DNA of 50,321 bases from JBKHDT01 sp049974825 (GTDB lineage Bacteria; Pseudomonadota; Gammaproteobacteria; Halothiobacillales; Halothiobacillaceae): NCBI GenBank assembly GCA_049974825.1, contig JBNGDJ010000004.1, forward strand, positions 1-50,321, given 5' to 3'. Shown in pieces: positions 8,694-18,357 of the stretch (position 1 is its first letter; each line of letters begins with the position of its first letter). Position numbers and translations under genes: made by a program. Below the pieces are notes generated by a model. The model was given only the letters and a program-made list of their open reading frames with translations, searched no databases and was not told the DNA's origin.

Positions 8694-9082
8694 TACTTGC
8701 CCTCCACGCGCTCGAAGATCTTCTCGATCTTTTCCTTGAGCGTCGCCGCGTTGAAGGGCTTGACGACATAGCCGTTCACCCCGGCCTGCGCGGCCATCAC
8801 GATCTGCTCCTTCTTGGCCTCGGCCGTGACCATCAACACCGGCAGCGAGGCCAGCTTGGGATCAGCGCGGACCGCCTTGAGCAGGTCAATTCCAGTCATG
8901 CCCGGCATGTTCCAGTCGGTGACCAGAAAGTCGTACTCGCCCTTCTTGAGTTTAGGCAGAGCCGTACTCCCGTCGTCGGCCTCGTCGATATTGCTGAAGC
9001 CCAGTTCCTTCAGCAGATTCTTGATGATCCGACGCATGGTGGAAAAGTCATCCACCACGAGAATGTTCATGTTTCGGTCCAC
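8693..9082 (-). CDS. cheY: Chemotaxis response regulator CheY
   Basis: 129 residues, a single receiver domain: acidic pocket ILVVDDFSTMRRI, phospho-acceptor Asp about residue 56 in LVTDWNMPGM, Thr in MVTAEAKKE, Lys in YVVKPFNAATL. Phosphorylated CheY binds the FliM N-terminus at the motor. The start is a GTG at 9082 preceded by AAGGAGA at about 6 nt; the ATG four codons later would leave that site too far away. fliA lies 57 bp upstream on the same strand. Confidence 0.97.
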   Translation of the reverse strand: MDRNMNILVVDDFSTMRRIIKNLLKELGFSNIDEADDGSTALPKLKKGEYDFLVTDWNMPGMTGIDLLKAVRADPKLASLPVLMVTAEAKKEQIVMAAQAGVNGYVVKPFNAATLKEKIEKIFERVEGK

Positions 9083-9139
9083 ACCACGTCTCCTTGGGCC
9101 TTACTCAAGCGGCACATTTTCGGCATAGGTTGGTATCGG

Positions 9140-9859
9140 TCAGTGCCATTCTTTCATGAGCCCCTTGAGGCGAAGAATGGCCTTGTTGTGTATCTGGCAG
9201 ATCCGCGACTCGCTCACGCCGAGCACGGCGCCGATCTCCCGCTGGTTCAGTTCGTCGACATAATAAAGCGACATCACCATGCGCTCGCGGTCAGGCAACT
9301 GTTCGATCGCCCCGGCAAGATCTCCGCTGAATCGCTCCTCGCTGAGCGCATCGCCCGGGCCGGCCCGGTCATCCACCACGTCCCAGGTTTCATTCTGCGC
9401 CTCGCCGCCGTGATCAAGGCTGAACAGCTGAACCCCGGAGGAATCCGACAAGATCCGGTGGTAGTCCTCAAGGGAAATCCCCATCCGCTCGGCGACTTCC
9501 TGGTCCCGTGCTTCCCGACCGGTCTCGGCCTCGATCTCGCGGATCGCTTGCCCGACCTCGCGATGACGACGATGGACCGATCGCGGCGCCCAGTCGTTCC
9601 GTCGCACCTCATCAAGCATGGCGCCCCGAATCCGAATGCCCGCGTAGGTTTCGAAACTGGCACCTTGGGCCGGGTCGTACTGCCGGGCCGCCTCAAGCAG
9701 CCCGATCATGCCGGCCTGGATGAGGTCCTCCGCCTGCACCGAAGGCGGCAGCCGATTGACCAGGTGAAAGGCAATCCGCTTGACCAGATCGGCATGTCGG
9801 GTCACCAGGTCCTCACGGTTGCCCTGCTGAACCGTGACATACATCGATCGGGCATTCAT
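9140..9859 (-). CDS. fliA: Flagellar RNA polymerase sigma factor FliA (sigma-28)
   Basis: 239 residues with sigma-70 regions 2 (HLVNRLPPSVQAEDLIQAG), 3 (ARDQEVAERMGISLEDYH) and 4 (VMSLYYVDELNQREIGAVLGVSESRICQIHNKA). It directs late flagellar and chemotaxis genes once FlgM is exported. It lies 4 bp after fleN in the run flhA-flhF-fleN-fliA typical of polar flagellates. Confidence 0.97.
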   Translation of the reverse strand: MNARSMYVTVQQGNREDLVTRHADLVKRIAFHLVNRLPPSVQAEDLIQAGMIGLLEAARQYDPAQGASFETYAGIRIRGAMLDEVRRNDWAPRSVHRRHREVGQAIREIEAETGREARDQEVAERMGISLEDYHRILSDSSGVQLFSLDHGGEAQNETWDVVDDRAGPGDALSEERFSGDLAGAIEQLPDRERMVMSLYYVDELNQREIGAVLGVSESRICQIHNKAILRLKGLMKEWH

Positions 9860-9863
9860 GACT

Positions 9864-10742
9864 TCAGACCGCCTCCAGCTGCGCTCCGGAATAGATCAGT
9901 CGTTCAACGAAGAACTGCAGGTGTCCCTCCGGTCCGGAGGGCAACGGCCAGCGCGACACGCGGCCAGCCATCTCGCCAAAGGCCCGCGCCGCCCGGCTGC
10001 CCGCATAGGACAGCGCGACGGGTTGCTGACGCTGAATGGCCTTGCGCATGTACTCATCATAGGGGACCGCCCCGAGAAAACCGAGCTTCACGTCCAGAAA
10101 GCGATCGGTTACGGACAGCAACTTCTCGAACAGTCGGCGCCCCTCGGCGTGATGATGCGTCATGTTGGCCACCACGTGAAAGCGATCCACCCCGTATTCG
10201 CGCGAGAGCACCTTGATCATGGCGTAGGCGTCGGTAATGGACGCCGGCTCGTCGCAAACGACAACGAGCACCTCGTTGGCGGCCCGGGCAAACCGGATCA
10301 CGCTGTCCGCAATGCCGGCGGCGGTGTCCACGATCAGGGTATCCACCGGCCGCTGCAACTCGCTGAAGGCATGAATCAGGCCGGTATTCTCGGCCGGGGT
10401 CAACTCCGCCATCTTCTTGACGCCGGATGCCGCAGGGATGATCCCCACCCCTTCCGGCCCTTCGACGATGACGTCCTCCAGGGACTTCTCCCCAGTCACG
10501 ACATGATACAGGTTGGCCTTGGGGCTGAGCCCGAGCAGCACGTCCACGTTGCCCAGCCCGAGATCCGCATCCATCAGCAGCACTTTCTGGCCATTGCGAG
10601 CCATGGACATCGCAAGATTGACGGAAACATTGGTCTTGCCGACGCCGCCCTTGCCGCTGGTCACGGCAATGACACGCACGGGCTTGCGATTGACCATGTT
10701 CCGCAGCCCGGCGGCCTGGTCCAGATCGGCAGTCATTACCAT
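9864..10742 (-). CDS. fleN: MinD-like flagellar number regulator FleN/FlhG
   Basis: 292 residues, with Walker A SGKGGVGKTNVSVNLA (about residues 28-43), Walker B MDADLGLGNVDVLLG and the DTAAGI motif of the MinD/FlhG family. FleN/FlhG ATPases limit polar flagellum number by antagonising FleQ and stimulating the FlhF GTPase. Its start overlaps the end of flhF by a few bases. Two ATGs (MVMTAD) are possible; the first is used here. Confidence 0.95.
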   Translation of the reverse strand: MVMTADLDQAAGLRNMVNRKPVRVIAVTSGKGGVGKTNVSVNLAMSMARNGQKVLLMDADLGLGNVDVLLGLSPKANLYHVVTGEKSLEDVIVEGPEGVGIIPAASGVKKMAELTPAENTGLIHAFSELQRPVDTLIVDTAAGIADSVIRFARAANEVLVVVCDEPASITDAYAMIKVLSREYGVDRFHVVANMTHHHAEGRRLFEKLLSVTDRFLDVKLGFLGAVPYDEYMRKAIQRQQPVALSYAGSRAARAFGEMAGRVSRWPLPSGPEGHLQFFVERLIYSGAQLEAV

Positions 10743-12172
10743 GATGCGACATCCTCCTGTGCTTCCATCCGGGCGGCCTGCTCTGCCAGATCAACGGCCA
10801 GCTCGACGAGCTCGGCGGCATCCACGTTGATCAGGTCCTCCGGCACTCTCTGTCCGTTGGTGGCGCAAAGCAGGGGCAGGCCGGAGCGGATAACCGCCGC
10901 AAGCGTGCCACCAAGCTGAGACGCCTCGTCCAGCTTCGTCAGGATCAGGCCGTACAGGCCGATTTCCCGGAAGCGCTTGAGCAGATCGACCACCGAGGCG
11001 TACTGCGTGTTGGCAGAAAGCACCAGACACTGACGCAGGGCGCTGTGGGCCGACTGCAGTTTTTCGAGCTGTTCAATCATCCGGAAGTCGCGCTGCGACA
11101 TTCCCGCCGTGTCGACCAGTACCAGGCGCTTGTCGGCCAAACCCGTGATCAGGTCGGAAAGATGGGCCTCGTCACGCGCCACGTGCATGGGCACATCCAG
11201 GATGCGCGCGTAGTTGCGCAATTGCTCTTGGGCGCCGATCCGGAAGTGGTCGGTGCTGATGATCGCCACCGACCCCTTGCCGTAGCGCAGGACCGACCGG
11301 GCAGCCAACTTGGCCAGGGTCGTCGTCTTGCCGACGCCGGTCGGCCCGACCATGGCCAGCACGCCCCCGGAGTCAACCAGGTTCAGGTCGGCCACCGGCA
11401 GGCGATCAGCCATGCCGCGCAGGGCGCGATCCCAGCCCTGGCGCTCGTCCCCGAGGGCATCGGCTTCCTGAACCAGCACCCGGGCGAAGGCCCGCGGCAG
11501 GCCCAGCTGCTCGAGCCGCTCAAGCAGGGCCACTTCCACCGGATGCTCCCGGGTGTAATGCGACCACTCAATCACCGACAGCTGCTTTTCAAACAATTGA
11601 CGCAGTCCCTGCATTTCGCCCTTGAGATCGTCAAGAGCCCGACGCGCGGCCCGGTCTTCGACGGTTTCAACCTGCCCGCCGGGCGCCGGCGTTCTTTTTT
11701 CCGGCGCCGGTTCGTGGCGCGGCGTGAAGTCCCGGGTCGGCGCCCGCGTCGCCGCCTGCTGCAAGGGGGCCGCCTGGCGCGCCGCCGGTTTCGGACGCGG
11801 CGCCGGTTCCGCCTGGCCACCGTCGAAGCCATCCCTCATGCGGGCCATGCGCTCGGCAAACCGCTCGGCACCCGGGTCCTGAGCGGGCTGCGGCGGCGTC
11901 TGGGCAGGCGCAGGCTCGGGCGCAACCACCGGTTCCGGCTCGGGCCGGGCGTTCGCTGCGGCCGTGGAATCGGGCGTCCGGGGCGTTTCGCGGGCTTCCT
12001 GTCGCATGGCGGCCTCCCGAACGCTGGACTCGTCGAAATCCATGGCGGCGATTACCTCGACCCCGCCCTCGCAAGGGCGATTGGAGAGAATGACCGCGTC
12101 CGGGCCAAAAACCTGACGCACCTGGCGCATGGCCTCGCGCATGTCCGGTGCAATGATTCTTTTCATTCTCAT
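10736..12172 (-). CDS. flhF: Polar-flagellum SRP-like GTPase FlhF
   Basis: 478 residues. A basic N-terminal B domain (MKRIIAPDMREAMRQVRQVFGPDAVILS) is followed by a Pro/Ala-rich linker (about 70-170), an N domain and a C-terminal SRP-type GTPase domain with G1 GPTGVGKTTTLAKLA, IISTDHFRIGAQEQL, VDTAGMSQRD and LTKLDEASQLG. FlhF marks the pole for flagellum assembly. It follows flhA after 29 bp and overlaps fleN. An ATG two codons in (12166) is an alternative start. Confidence 0.96.
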   Translation of the reverse strand: MRMKRIIAPDMREAMRQVRQVFGPDAVILSNRPCEGGVEVIAAMDFDESSVREAAMRQEARETPRTPDSTAAANARPEPEPVVAPEPAPAQTPPQPAQDPGAERFAERMARMRDGFDGGQAEPAPRPKPAARQAAPLQQAATRAPTRDFTPRHEPAPEKRTPAPGGQVETVEDRAARRALDDLKGEMQGLRQLFEKQLSVIEWSHYTREHPVEVALLERLEQLGLPRAFARVLVQEADALGDERQGWDRALRGMADRLPVADLNLVDSGGVLAMVGPTGVGKTTTLAKLAARSVLRYGKGSVAIISTDHFRIGAQEQLRNYARILDVPMHVARDEAHLSDLITGLADKRLVLVDTAGMSQRDFRMIEQLEKLQSAHSALRQCLVLSANTQYASVVDLLKRFREIGLYGLILTKLDEASQLGGTLAAVIRSGLPLLCATNGQRVPEDLINVDAAELVELAVDLAEQAARMEAQEDVASW

Positions 12173-12201
12173 ACCGCAAGATCCTCATCCCGCGGCGGCC
12201 C

Positions 12202-14316
12202 TCAGCCGCCTTGCTGGCCCCCGATCGACGCGACCACCTTGATCGCCTTGTTGTCGGGCACCTCGTTGTAACTCAACACCTGCAATGTCGGGATTGAATG
12301 ATGCACCATCCGTGCCAACCAGCGACGAAGATTGGGAGCGACCAGCAGGATTCCGGGACGTCCCTCCATCTCCTGCTGCTGGGTGGCCTCCTTGAGCGAC
12401 TCGTGCAGCCGCTCAGCCAGGCCCGGTTCAATGCCGGGTGTCTCGGCACTGCCCTGGGTGGAATTGATCAGCAACTGTTCAAGCTGCGGGTCCAGTGTGA
12501 TTACGGGCAGCTCGGGTTCGAGCCCGTTGATGTGCTGAACGATCATCCGGCCGAGCGCGACCCGCACCACGGCAGTCAGCTGATTGACGTCCTGCGTCTG
12601 GGGCGCGTGCTGGGCAAGCGTTTCCGCGATGGTCCGCACATCCCGGATCGGCAGCCGCTCCTCGAGCAGGTTGCGCAGCACCTGCACCACCACAGTCAGC
12701 GGCAGCGCCTTGGGCACCAGGTCCTCGACCAGCTTCGGTGCACTCTGCTTGAGCGTATCCAGAAGCTCCTGCGCCTCCTCGTAACCGAAGAGGTCATGGG
12801 CGTTGTCCTGGAGAATCTGGGACAGGTGGGTGGCGATGACCGTACTGGCATCCACCACGGTATATCCCAGTGCCTGGGCCTGCTCACGCTCAAGCTTTTC
12901 GATCCAGGTCGCTTCCAGGCCGAAAGCCGGGTCCTGGGTCTTGATCCCGCGCAACTCGCCATGGACCGCTCCGGGGTTGATGGCCATTTCCCGGTCCGGG
13001 TAGATCTCGGCCTGGCCCACCGGCACCCCGTTGAGGCTGATCCGGTACTCACCCGGCTTGAGATCCAGGTTGTCACGGATATGCACGGAGGGAATCAAGA
13101 AGCCCAGATCCTGAGACAGCTTCTTGCGCACGCCCTTGATGCGGGACATCAGCTGCCCGCCCTGGTTTCTGTCCACCAGGGGAATCAGCCCGTAACCCAC
13201 TTCCAGGCCAATGACATCGACCGGTGGGACATCGTCCCAGCTCAGTTCCTTGATTTCGGGCTTCTCTTCAGGTGGCGGGGGTGCGATTTCCTTTTCGCGC
13301 TCAGCCTGCTTCTTGCGATGCCCGAGATAATAGGCGCCCGCCCCGGTAAGCGCCGCCAGCGACAGAAAGGCGGTGTTCGGCATGCCGGGCACGATCCCCA
13401 TGCCGCCCATCACGCCGGCCGCCACCCAGAGCACTCGCGGATCGCTGAACATCTGCAGCTTGACCTGCGTGCCCATGTCTTGGTCGGCCGCGGTCACGCG
13501 GGTGACGATAATCGCGGTCGCAGTGGAAATCAGCAGCGACGGCACGGTCGCCACCAGCCCGTCCCCGATGGTCAGCAGCACGTAAGTCTGGGCTGCTCCA
13601 CTTAGCGGCATGCCATGCTGCAGGATGCCGATCAACAGGCCGCCAATGATATTGATCAGCACGATCAGGATGCCCGCGATGGCATCCCCGCGGACAAACT
13701 TGGATGCACCGTCCATAGAACCATAGAAGTCCGCTTCCTGCGTGACCTCCTGCCGACGGGTGCGGGCCTCCTCCTGGGTAATCAGGCCCGCGTTCAGGTC
13801 CGCGTCGATTGCCATCTGCTTGCCGGGCAGTGCATCGAGGGTAAAGCGGGCGCTGACTTCCGACACCCGGCCGGCACCCTTGGTGACCACCACGAAGTTG
13901 ATGATGATCAGGATCAGGAACACCACCAGACCGACGGCATAGTTCCCCCCGATGACGAAGTCACCGAAGGCCTGGATCACGTTGCCGGCCGCCCCGGGCC
14001 CCTCGTGCCCATTGAGCAGCACCACCCGCGTGGAGGCAACGTTCAGCGCCAGACGCAGCAGGGTCGCGACCAGGATGATCGTCGGGAACACTGCAAAGTC
14101 CAGCGGACGCATCACGTAGATCGTCACCATCAGGATGATGAGCGACAGCGCGATATTGAAGGTGAACAGGGCATCCAGCGCCAGCGGCGGCAGCGGCACG
14201 ACCACCATCGCCAGCAGGATAATAATGAAGAACGGCGGCCCGAGGCCCTGCCCCCGGTATCCCCGGACAGCATCCGCCGAGCCGCGCAGGTCAAGCGACT
14301 TGAGAAAGTCCCTCAT
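12202..14316 (-). CDS. flhA: Flagellar export gate protein FlhA
   Basis: 704 residues. Eight predicted transmembrane segments in the first ~330 residues include the conserved cytoplasmic FHIPEP-region equivalent (GRVSEVSARFTLDALPGKQM). The C-terminal cytoplasmic domain (about 360-704) has RIKGVRKKLSQDLGFLIPSV and the chaperone/substrate-binding platform. It forms the nonameric gate of the type III export apparatus and channels proton-motive force. The start overlaps the flhB stop (ATGA). Confidence 0.97.
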   Translation of the reverse strand: MRDFLKSLDLRGSADAVRGYRGQGLGPPFFIIILLAMVVVPLPPLALDALFTFNIALSLIILMVTIYVMRPLDFAVFPTIILVATLLRLALNVASTRVVLLNGHEGPGAAGNVIQAFGDFVIGGNYAVGLVVFLILIIINFVVVTKGAGRVSEVSARFTLDALPGKQMAIDADLNAGLITQEEARTRRQEVTQEADFYGSMDGASKFVRGDAIAGILIVLINIIGGLLIGILQHGMPLSGAAQTYVLLTIGDGLVATVPSLLISTATAIIVTRVTAADQDMGTQVKLQMFSDPRVLWVAAGVMGGMGIVPGMPNTAFLSLAALTGAGAYYLGHRKKQAEREKEIAPPPPEEKPEIKELSWDDVPPVDVIGLEVGYGLIPLVDRNQGGQLMSRIKGVRKKLSQDLGFLIPSVHIRDNLDLKPGEYRISLNGVPVGQAEIYPDREMAINPGAVHGELRGIKTQDPAFGLEATWIEKLEREQAQALGYTVVDASTVIATHLSQILQDNAHDLFGYEEAQELLDTLKQSAPKLVEDLVPKALPLTVVVQVLRNLLEERLPIRDVRTIAETLAQHAPQTQDVNQLTAVVRVALGRMIVQHINGLEPELPVITLDPQLEQLLINSTQGSAETPGIEPGLAERLHESLKEATQQQEMEGRPGILLVAPNLRRWLARMVHHSIPTLQVLSYNEVPDNKAIKVVASIGGQQGG

Positions 14317-15476
14317 CGCGCTGCGTCCGCTCCCTCGTCAGGATCACGTCCTCGCCAGAGCTCGTCCGGCACAGGCGGGTCCGGGCGCTGCGGAGTTTCG
14401 CCGGAATAAGCGGCGGCATCGCGCAACTGGAAAATGTAGGCCAGCACCTGGGCCACCGCGGTGTACAGGGCAGCCGGGATCGGATCTCCAATCTGAACGT
14501 TGTGAAAGAGCGCACGGGCCAAGGGCGGCGCCTCGAACAACGGCACGTCGTGAGCGTTGGCGATCTTTCGGATATGCATGGCGATCTCGTCGGCCCCCTT
14601 GGCAACCACGACCGGCGCATCCCCGGTCTGCGGGTCGTAGCGCAGGGCCACCGAGAAGTGGGTCGGGTTGGTAATGACCACGTCGGCCGTCGGCACCTCT
14701 TCCATCATGCGCCGCTGGGACATCTCGTACTGCAACTGGCGGATCCGCTGCTTGACCTCGGGCTTGCCCTCGGTCTGCTTGAATTCGTCCTTGACCTCCT
14801 GCAGGGTCATCTTGAGGTTCTTCTTGTGCTCCCAGAGCTGATAGGGCACGTCAATCATCGCCACGACGATCAGCACCATGGAAAAGGCGAGAAAGCCCCA
14901 CGCCAGCAGACCACCGGCGTGGGCCAGCCCCTGATGAAACGGCTCCAGCCCAAGCGCCACGAAGTCATGCTGAAAGGCCAGGAACACCAGGACTGCTGTC
15001 CCAAGGACAAGGGAAAACTTCAGCAGGGTCTTGACCAGCTCTACCAGTGACTTGATCGAGACCATTCTTTGCAGGCCCTTGATCAGGCTGATCCGTTCCG
15101 GCTTTGGCGCCAGTGCCTGTGTGGAAAAGTTCCACCCCCCAATGATCACGGTGGAGAAGATCGCCACGAGGACCATGACAATGAAGAACGGCAACAGAGC
15201 CGCAAATCCCTGCCAGACCCCCATTGCCAGACGACGCGCCATCGCGCCGGGGTCGAAGATTTCTTCTCTCGCCGGGGTAAAGGCCGTTTCGACCATATGG
15301 CCCAGCCCCATGACCATCTCGCCCCCCATGACCAGGAACGTTGCGGCCGCTGCCACGGTTACCGCCACGGTGCTCAGTTCACGCGACCGGGGAATCTGCC
15401 CCTTTTCCCGAGATTCGCGGATTCGTTTCTCGGTAGGGTCCTGATTTTTTTCCTGCCCGTTTTCGTTTTCCGCCAT
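14313..15476 (-). CDS. flhB: Flagellar export switch protein FlhB
   Basis: 387 residues from the ATG at 15476, which lies 1 nt after the fliR stop and has GGAG upstream; a TTG-initiated longer reading would add only four residues. A charged N-terminus (DPTEKRIRESREKGQIPRS) is followed by four membrane segments and a cytoplasmic domain with the autocleavage site VITNPTHFSVALRY. Cleavage between Asn and Pro permits the hook-to-filament substrate switch triggered by FliK. It ends with a Pro/Arg-rich tail. Confidence 0.97.
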   Translation of the reverse strand: MAENENGQEKNQDPTEKRIRESREKGQIPRSRELSTVAVTVAAAATFLVMGGEMVMGLGHMVETAFTPAREEIFDPGAMARRLAMGVWQGFAALLPFFIVMVLVAIFSTVIIGGWNFSTQALAPKPERISLIKGLQRMVSIKSLVELVKTLLKFSLVLGTAVLVFLAFQHDFVALGLEPFHQGLAHAGGLLAWGFLAFSMVLIVVAMIDVPYQLWEHKKNLKMTLQEVKDEFKQTEGKPEVKQRIRQLQYEMSQRRMMEEVPTADVVITNPTHFSVALRYDPQTGDAPVVVAKGADEIAMHIRKIANAHDVPLFEAPPLARALFHNVQIGDPIPAALYTAVAQVLAYIFQLRDAAAYSGETPQRPDPPVPDELWRGRDPDEGADAAR

Positions 15477-15477
15477 G

Positions 15478-16251
15478 TCAGGCTCCAAGCACCGTCAGAA
15501 CGTAGCGATAACCTTCTAGCATGAACTGTTCCAGCTTGGGATGCCAGTTGGGAGAGTTCACCATGATCAGGAACAGGCCGATCATCAGCGTGGCGGGAAA
15601 ACCCACCGAAAAGATGTTCAGTTGCGGCGAGGCCCGGGTGATGACGCCCATGGCAAGGTTCACCATCAGCAGGGCTGTCACGATCGGCAGAGCCAGCAGC
15701 ACCGCGTTGACCCACATGGTCTGGGCGAACAGGGCCACCTGCCGGAATCCCTCGCGGTCCATGCCAACCGGGGCGATTGGCATGATCTCGAAACTGTCGG
15801 AAAGCAGCTTGATCAGCATGGCCACCCCGTCCAGGCTGATAAACAGCAGGGTGGCGACAATCGACATGAACTGGGACACCAGCGGGACGTTGACGCCGTT
15901 CTGGGGGTCGACATTCTGGGCAAAACCCAGGCCCATGCCCATGGCGATGGCCTCGCCGGCCACCACGAACACGCCCATCACCATGTTGAAGATGAACGCC
16001 ATGGTGATCCCGATAATCAACTGCTGGGCCACCAGCATGACCCCCTCGCCCGACAGCGGATCCACCTCGGGTACCGACTCGATGCCAGGCAGGATGGCCA
16101 GGCTCAGGATCACGGCGGTCAGTACCCGTACGTTGGCCGGCACACTGCGCGAACCGAGCACCGGGGCCGCGGCCGTCATGGCCCCAACCCGGACAAGCAC
16201 CCAGACAAAGCCCCCCACCCAGGCCATGATTTCCGCCATGGTCAGGGTCAT
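15478..16251 (-). CDS. fliR: Flagellar export gate protein FliR
   Basis: 257 residues, very hydrophobic, with about six membrane segments. Family signatures include RVGAMTAAAPVLGSRSVPAN near the N-terminus and GMGLGFAQNVDPQNG in the middle. With FliP and FliQ it forms the core export channel in the basal-body membrane. It is separated from fliQ by 133 bp, the largest internal gap in the fli operon, but runs directly into flhB. Confidence 0.95.
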   Translation of the reverse strand: MTLTMAEIMAWVGGFVWVLVRVGAMTAAAPVLGSRSVPANVRVLTAVILSLAILPGIESVPEVDPLSGEGVMLVAQQLIIGITMAFIFNMVMGVFVVAGEAIAMGMGLGFAQNVDPQNGVNVPLVSQFMSIVATLLFISLDGVAMLIKLLSDSFEIMPIAPVGMDREGFRQVALFAQTMWVNAVLLALPIVTALLMVNLAMGVITRASPQLNIFSVGFPATLMIGLFLIMVNSPNWHPKLEQFMLEGYRYVLTVLGA

Positions 16252-16283
16252 GGGTGCATATCCCTCGCCCGCGGAAACTGTGA

Positions 16284-16304
16284 ACCAATCAACCGATGAT
16301 TGGG
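16284..16304 (-). other. Stem-loop in the fliQ-fliR gap
   Basis: Inverted repeat CCAATCA and TGATTGG with a 5-nt loop, in the only sizeable non-coding gap inside the fliL-flhA run. No T tract follows on the minus strand, so an mRNA processing or stability element is as likely as a terminator. Role inferred only from position. Confidence 0.45.
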
Positions 16305-16384
16305 TGCAGATTTTCGCCGTGCGTCATGCGCCATCACGGGCGCAAAACAGGAATCCGGAAAGCGCATCGCCAGAGCCCGGCGCG

Positions 16385-16654
16385 CTAGCCGATCAGACCC
16401 GGGATCATCCCGAACAGCCGCTGCGCGAAGTCCACGATCAGTTGCAACATCCAGGGCCCCGCGATGAGGATGGCCACCATCACGGCCAGAAGCTTGGGGA
16501 TGAAGCTCAGCGTCATCTCGTTGATCTGGGTTGCGGCCTGGAAGATACCCACCGCCAGACCGACCGCCAGAGCGGTAATCAGCAGAGGCAGGGTCAGGTA
16601 CAGGATGACCACCATGGCCTGACGGGTAATGTCGATCACCGTATCAGGAGACAT
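16385..16654 (-). CDS. fliQ: Flagellar export gate protein FliQ
   Basis: 89 residues, the usual FliQ length, with two transmembrane helices around the signature VGIFQAATQINEMTLSFIPK. It joins FliP and FliR in the export channel. It begins 4 bp after the fliP stop. Confidence 0.95.
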   Translation of the reverse strand: MSPDTVIDITRQAMVVILYLTLPLLITALAVGLAVGIFQAATQINEMTLSFIPKLLAVMVAILIAGPWMLQLIVDFAQRLFGMIPGLIG

Positions 16655-16658
16655 CGCG

Positions 16659-17402
16659 CTACCCTCCCACGTAGAAACTGGCGGCCAGCGTGCCCATCAG
16701 CAACGCCCAGCCATCAATCAGCACGAACAACATCAGCTTGAACGGCAGAGAGACAATCATCGGCGAGAGCATCATCATCCCCATCGACATCAGAACCGAG
16801 GCCACTACCAGGTCGATAATCAGAAAGGGAATGAAGATCAGAAACCCGATCTGGAAGGCCGTCTTGAGCTCGGAGGTCATGAACGCCGCAATCAGCACCG
16901 TGAAGGGCACGTCGTCGGGGCTTTCGAACTCGGGGTATCCGCCAATCTGCTGATACAGCCCGATATCGCTCTCGCGCGTCTGCTGGAACATGAACTCGCG
17001 AAACGGCGCCAGGCTGGCCTCGACGGCTTCCTCTGCCCCAATCTCTTCGGCCAGGTAGGGCACCACCGCCTCGTCGTACACCTCTTGGAATACCGGCGCC
17101 ATGATAAACAGGGTCAAAAACAGCGCCAGCCCAAGCAGAATCTGGTTCGAGGGGGTCTGAACGGTCCCCAGCGCCTGGCGAAGAATCGCCAGCACGATAA
17201 TGATCCGGGCGAAGGAGGTCATCATCAAAAGCAGCGACGGCAGCAAGGTCAGCACCGTCATCAGCGCGAGGATCTGCAGCGTCAGGCTGTACTGCGTCTG
17301 ACCTTCCTCCTCGACCACCGTCACCGCTGGCAGATTGGCCAGCACCGGATCGGTGCCGACCACCGCCAGCAGCGCCAGAAACAACCCAAGCAGAAACCTC
17401 AT
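16659..17402 (-). CDS. fliP: Flagellar export gate protein FliP
   Basis: 247 residues from the ATG at 17402, which overlaps the fliO stop (ATGA) and gives a cleavable signal peptide (MRFLLGLFLALLAVVGTDPVLA). Typical motifs: FARIIIVLAILRQALGTVQ, PSNQILLGLALFLT and, at the end, PFKLMLFVLIDGWALL. A longer in-frame upstream extension overlaps fliO and is not a real start. FliP forms the pentameric core of the export channel. Confidence 0.96.
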   Translation of the reverse strand: MRFLLGLFLALLAVVGTDPVLANLPAVTVVEEEGQTQYSLTLQILALMTVLTLLPSLLLMMTSFARIIIVLAILRQALGTVQTPSNQILLGLALFLTLFIMAPVFQEVYDEAVVPYLAEEIGAEEAVEASLAPFREFMFQQTRESDIGLYQQIGGYPEFESPDDVPFTVLIAAFMTSELKTAFQIGFLIFIPFLIIDLVVASVLMSMGMMMLSPMIVSLPFKLMLFVLIDGWALLMGTLAASFYVGG

Positions 17403-17941
17403 TTTCCTGCCTCCCTGCGTTCCTGCTGACGACGCAGCACACGCGCGAAGGCGGACGGCAAATGCGCGGTCATACGCTCGATATCGGCAGACTCGGGGGA
17501 CACGGGCGCAACCTGCGGCTCCAGCCATCCCAGGTTGTTGACGCGCCCCGGCGCCACCCCGAGCAATGCCTGCCGCTCACCCACACGAACCAGCACCACG
17601 CGCTCGCGCGGGCCGACCGACACGGAGGACAGCACCTGCATGGGATAGGCGCCGCGGCTGTGATCAAAACCGCCACTGCGCTTGAGCAGCCAGACCACCA
17701 CGAACATCACCCCAATCACGAGAAGCAGGCTGCCCACCAACCGCAGCAGGTAGCTTGCGCTGAGCGGATCAATGCCCTCCTGCTCGCCTGGCTGCGCCTG
17801 GTCCACCGAATCGGCAGTCTGTGCCGGCTCGGAAGCCTGGGCGGCAGCGGCCGCCTCGTCCGTGCCACCTGACTCCGAAAGGCCCGGAACCGGCATCAAG
17901 AGCACGGCAAACAGGACCAGCCATGGCAGAAGGGCAGGCAT
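17399..17941 (-). CDS. fliO: Flagellar biosynthesis protein FliO
   Basis: 180 residues: a probable signal peptide (residues 1-21), an acidic/Gln-rich stretch, one transmembrane helix (YLLRLVGSLLLVIGVMFVVV, about 66-85) and a cytoplasmic domain with MQVLSSVSVGPRERVVLVRVGERQALLGV, characteristic of FliO. It helps FliP assemble. It is coupled to fliN upstream (one-base overlap) and fliP downstream. Confidence 0.9.
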   Translation of the reverse strand: MPALLPWLVLFAVLLMPVPGLSESGGTDEAAAAAQASEPAQTADSVDQAQPGEQEGIDPLSASYLLRLVGSLLLVIGVMFVVVWLLKRSGGFDHSRGAYPMQVLSSVSVGPRERVVLVRVGERQALLGVAPGRVNNLGWLEPQVAPVSPESADIERMTAHLPSAFARVLRRQQERREAGK

Positions 17942-18357
17942 CAGCGCAGCTTCTTGACCCGTTCGGCCGGGCTGATCACGTCCGTCAACCGGATACCGAA
18001 CTTCTCGTTCACGACCACCACCTCCCCGCGCGCGATCAGGGTACCGTTGACCAGCACGTCCAGCGGCTCACCAGCCAGACGATCCAGCTCGACGATCGAT
18101 CCCTGGTTCAGCTGCAGCAGGTTGCGGATATTGATCTGGGTGCGCCCGATCTCCATCGACATGTGGACAGGAATGTCGAGGATCACGTCAAGGTTCAAGT
18201 CCGGATCGATCGCGCCGTTGCCCGAAGCGGCATCCGCCTCGATTCGATCCGCCTCCACCCGCTGCGCGTCTTCACCCCCGCCGGCTTCGGCCTCTTCCTG
18301 CTCGGCCATGGCCGCTGCCCAATCGTCCTCCGCGCTCGATGCTTGCTCGTTCGCCAT
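17941..18357 (-). CDS. fliN: Flagellar motor switch protein FliN
   Basis: 138 residues: a ~60-residue acidic/Ala-rich N-terminal extension followed by a complete SpoA domain (LDIPVHMSMEIGRTQINIR, LNQGSIVELDRLAGEPLDV, ARGEVVVVNEKFGIRL). It forms the C-ring with FliM and FliG. The start overlaps the fliM stop. Confidence 0.96.
   Translation of the reverse strand: MANEQASSAEDDWAAAMAEQEEAEAGGGEDAQRVEADRIEADAASGNGAIDPDLNLDVILDIPVHMSMEIGRTQINIRNLLQLNQGSIVELDRLAGEPLDVLVNGTLIARGEVVVVNEKFGIRLTDVISPAERVKKLR

Noticed and set aside
9117..9124. GCCGAAAA on the minus strand upstream of cheY, resembling a sigma-28 -10 box
   Set aside because: No matching -35 (TAAA/TCAAG) is found at the proper distance.
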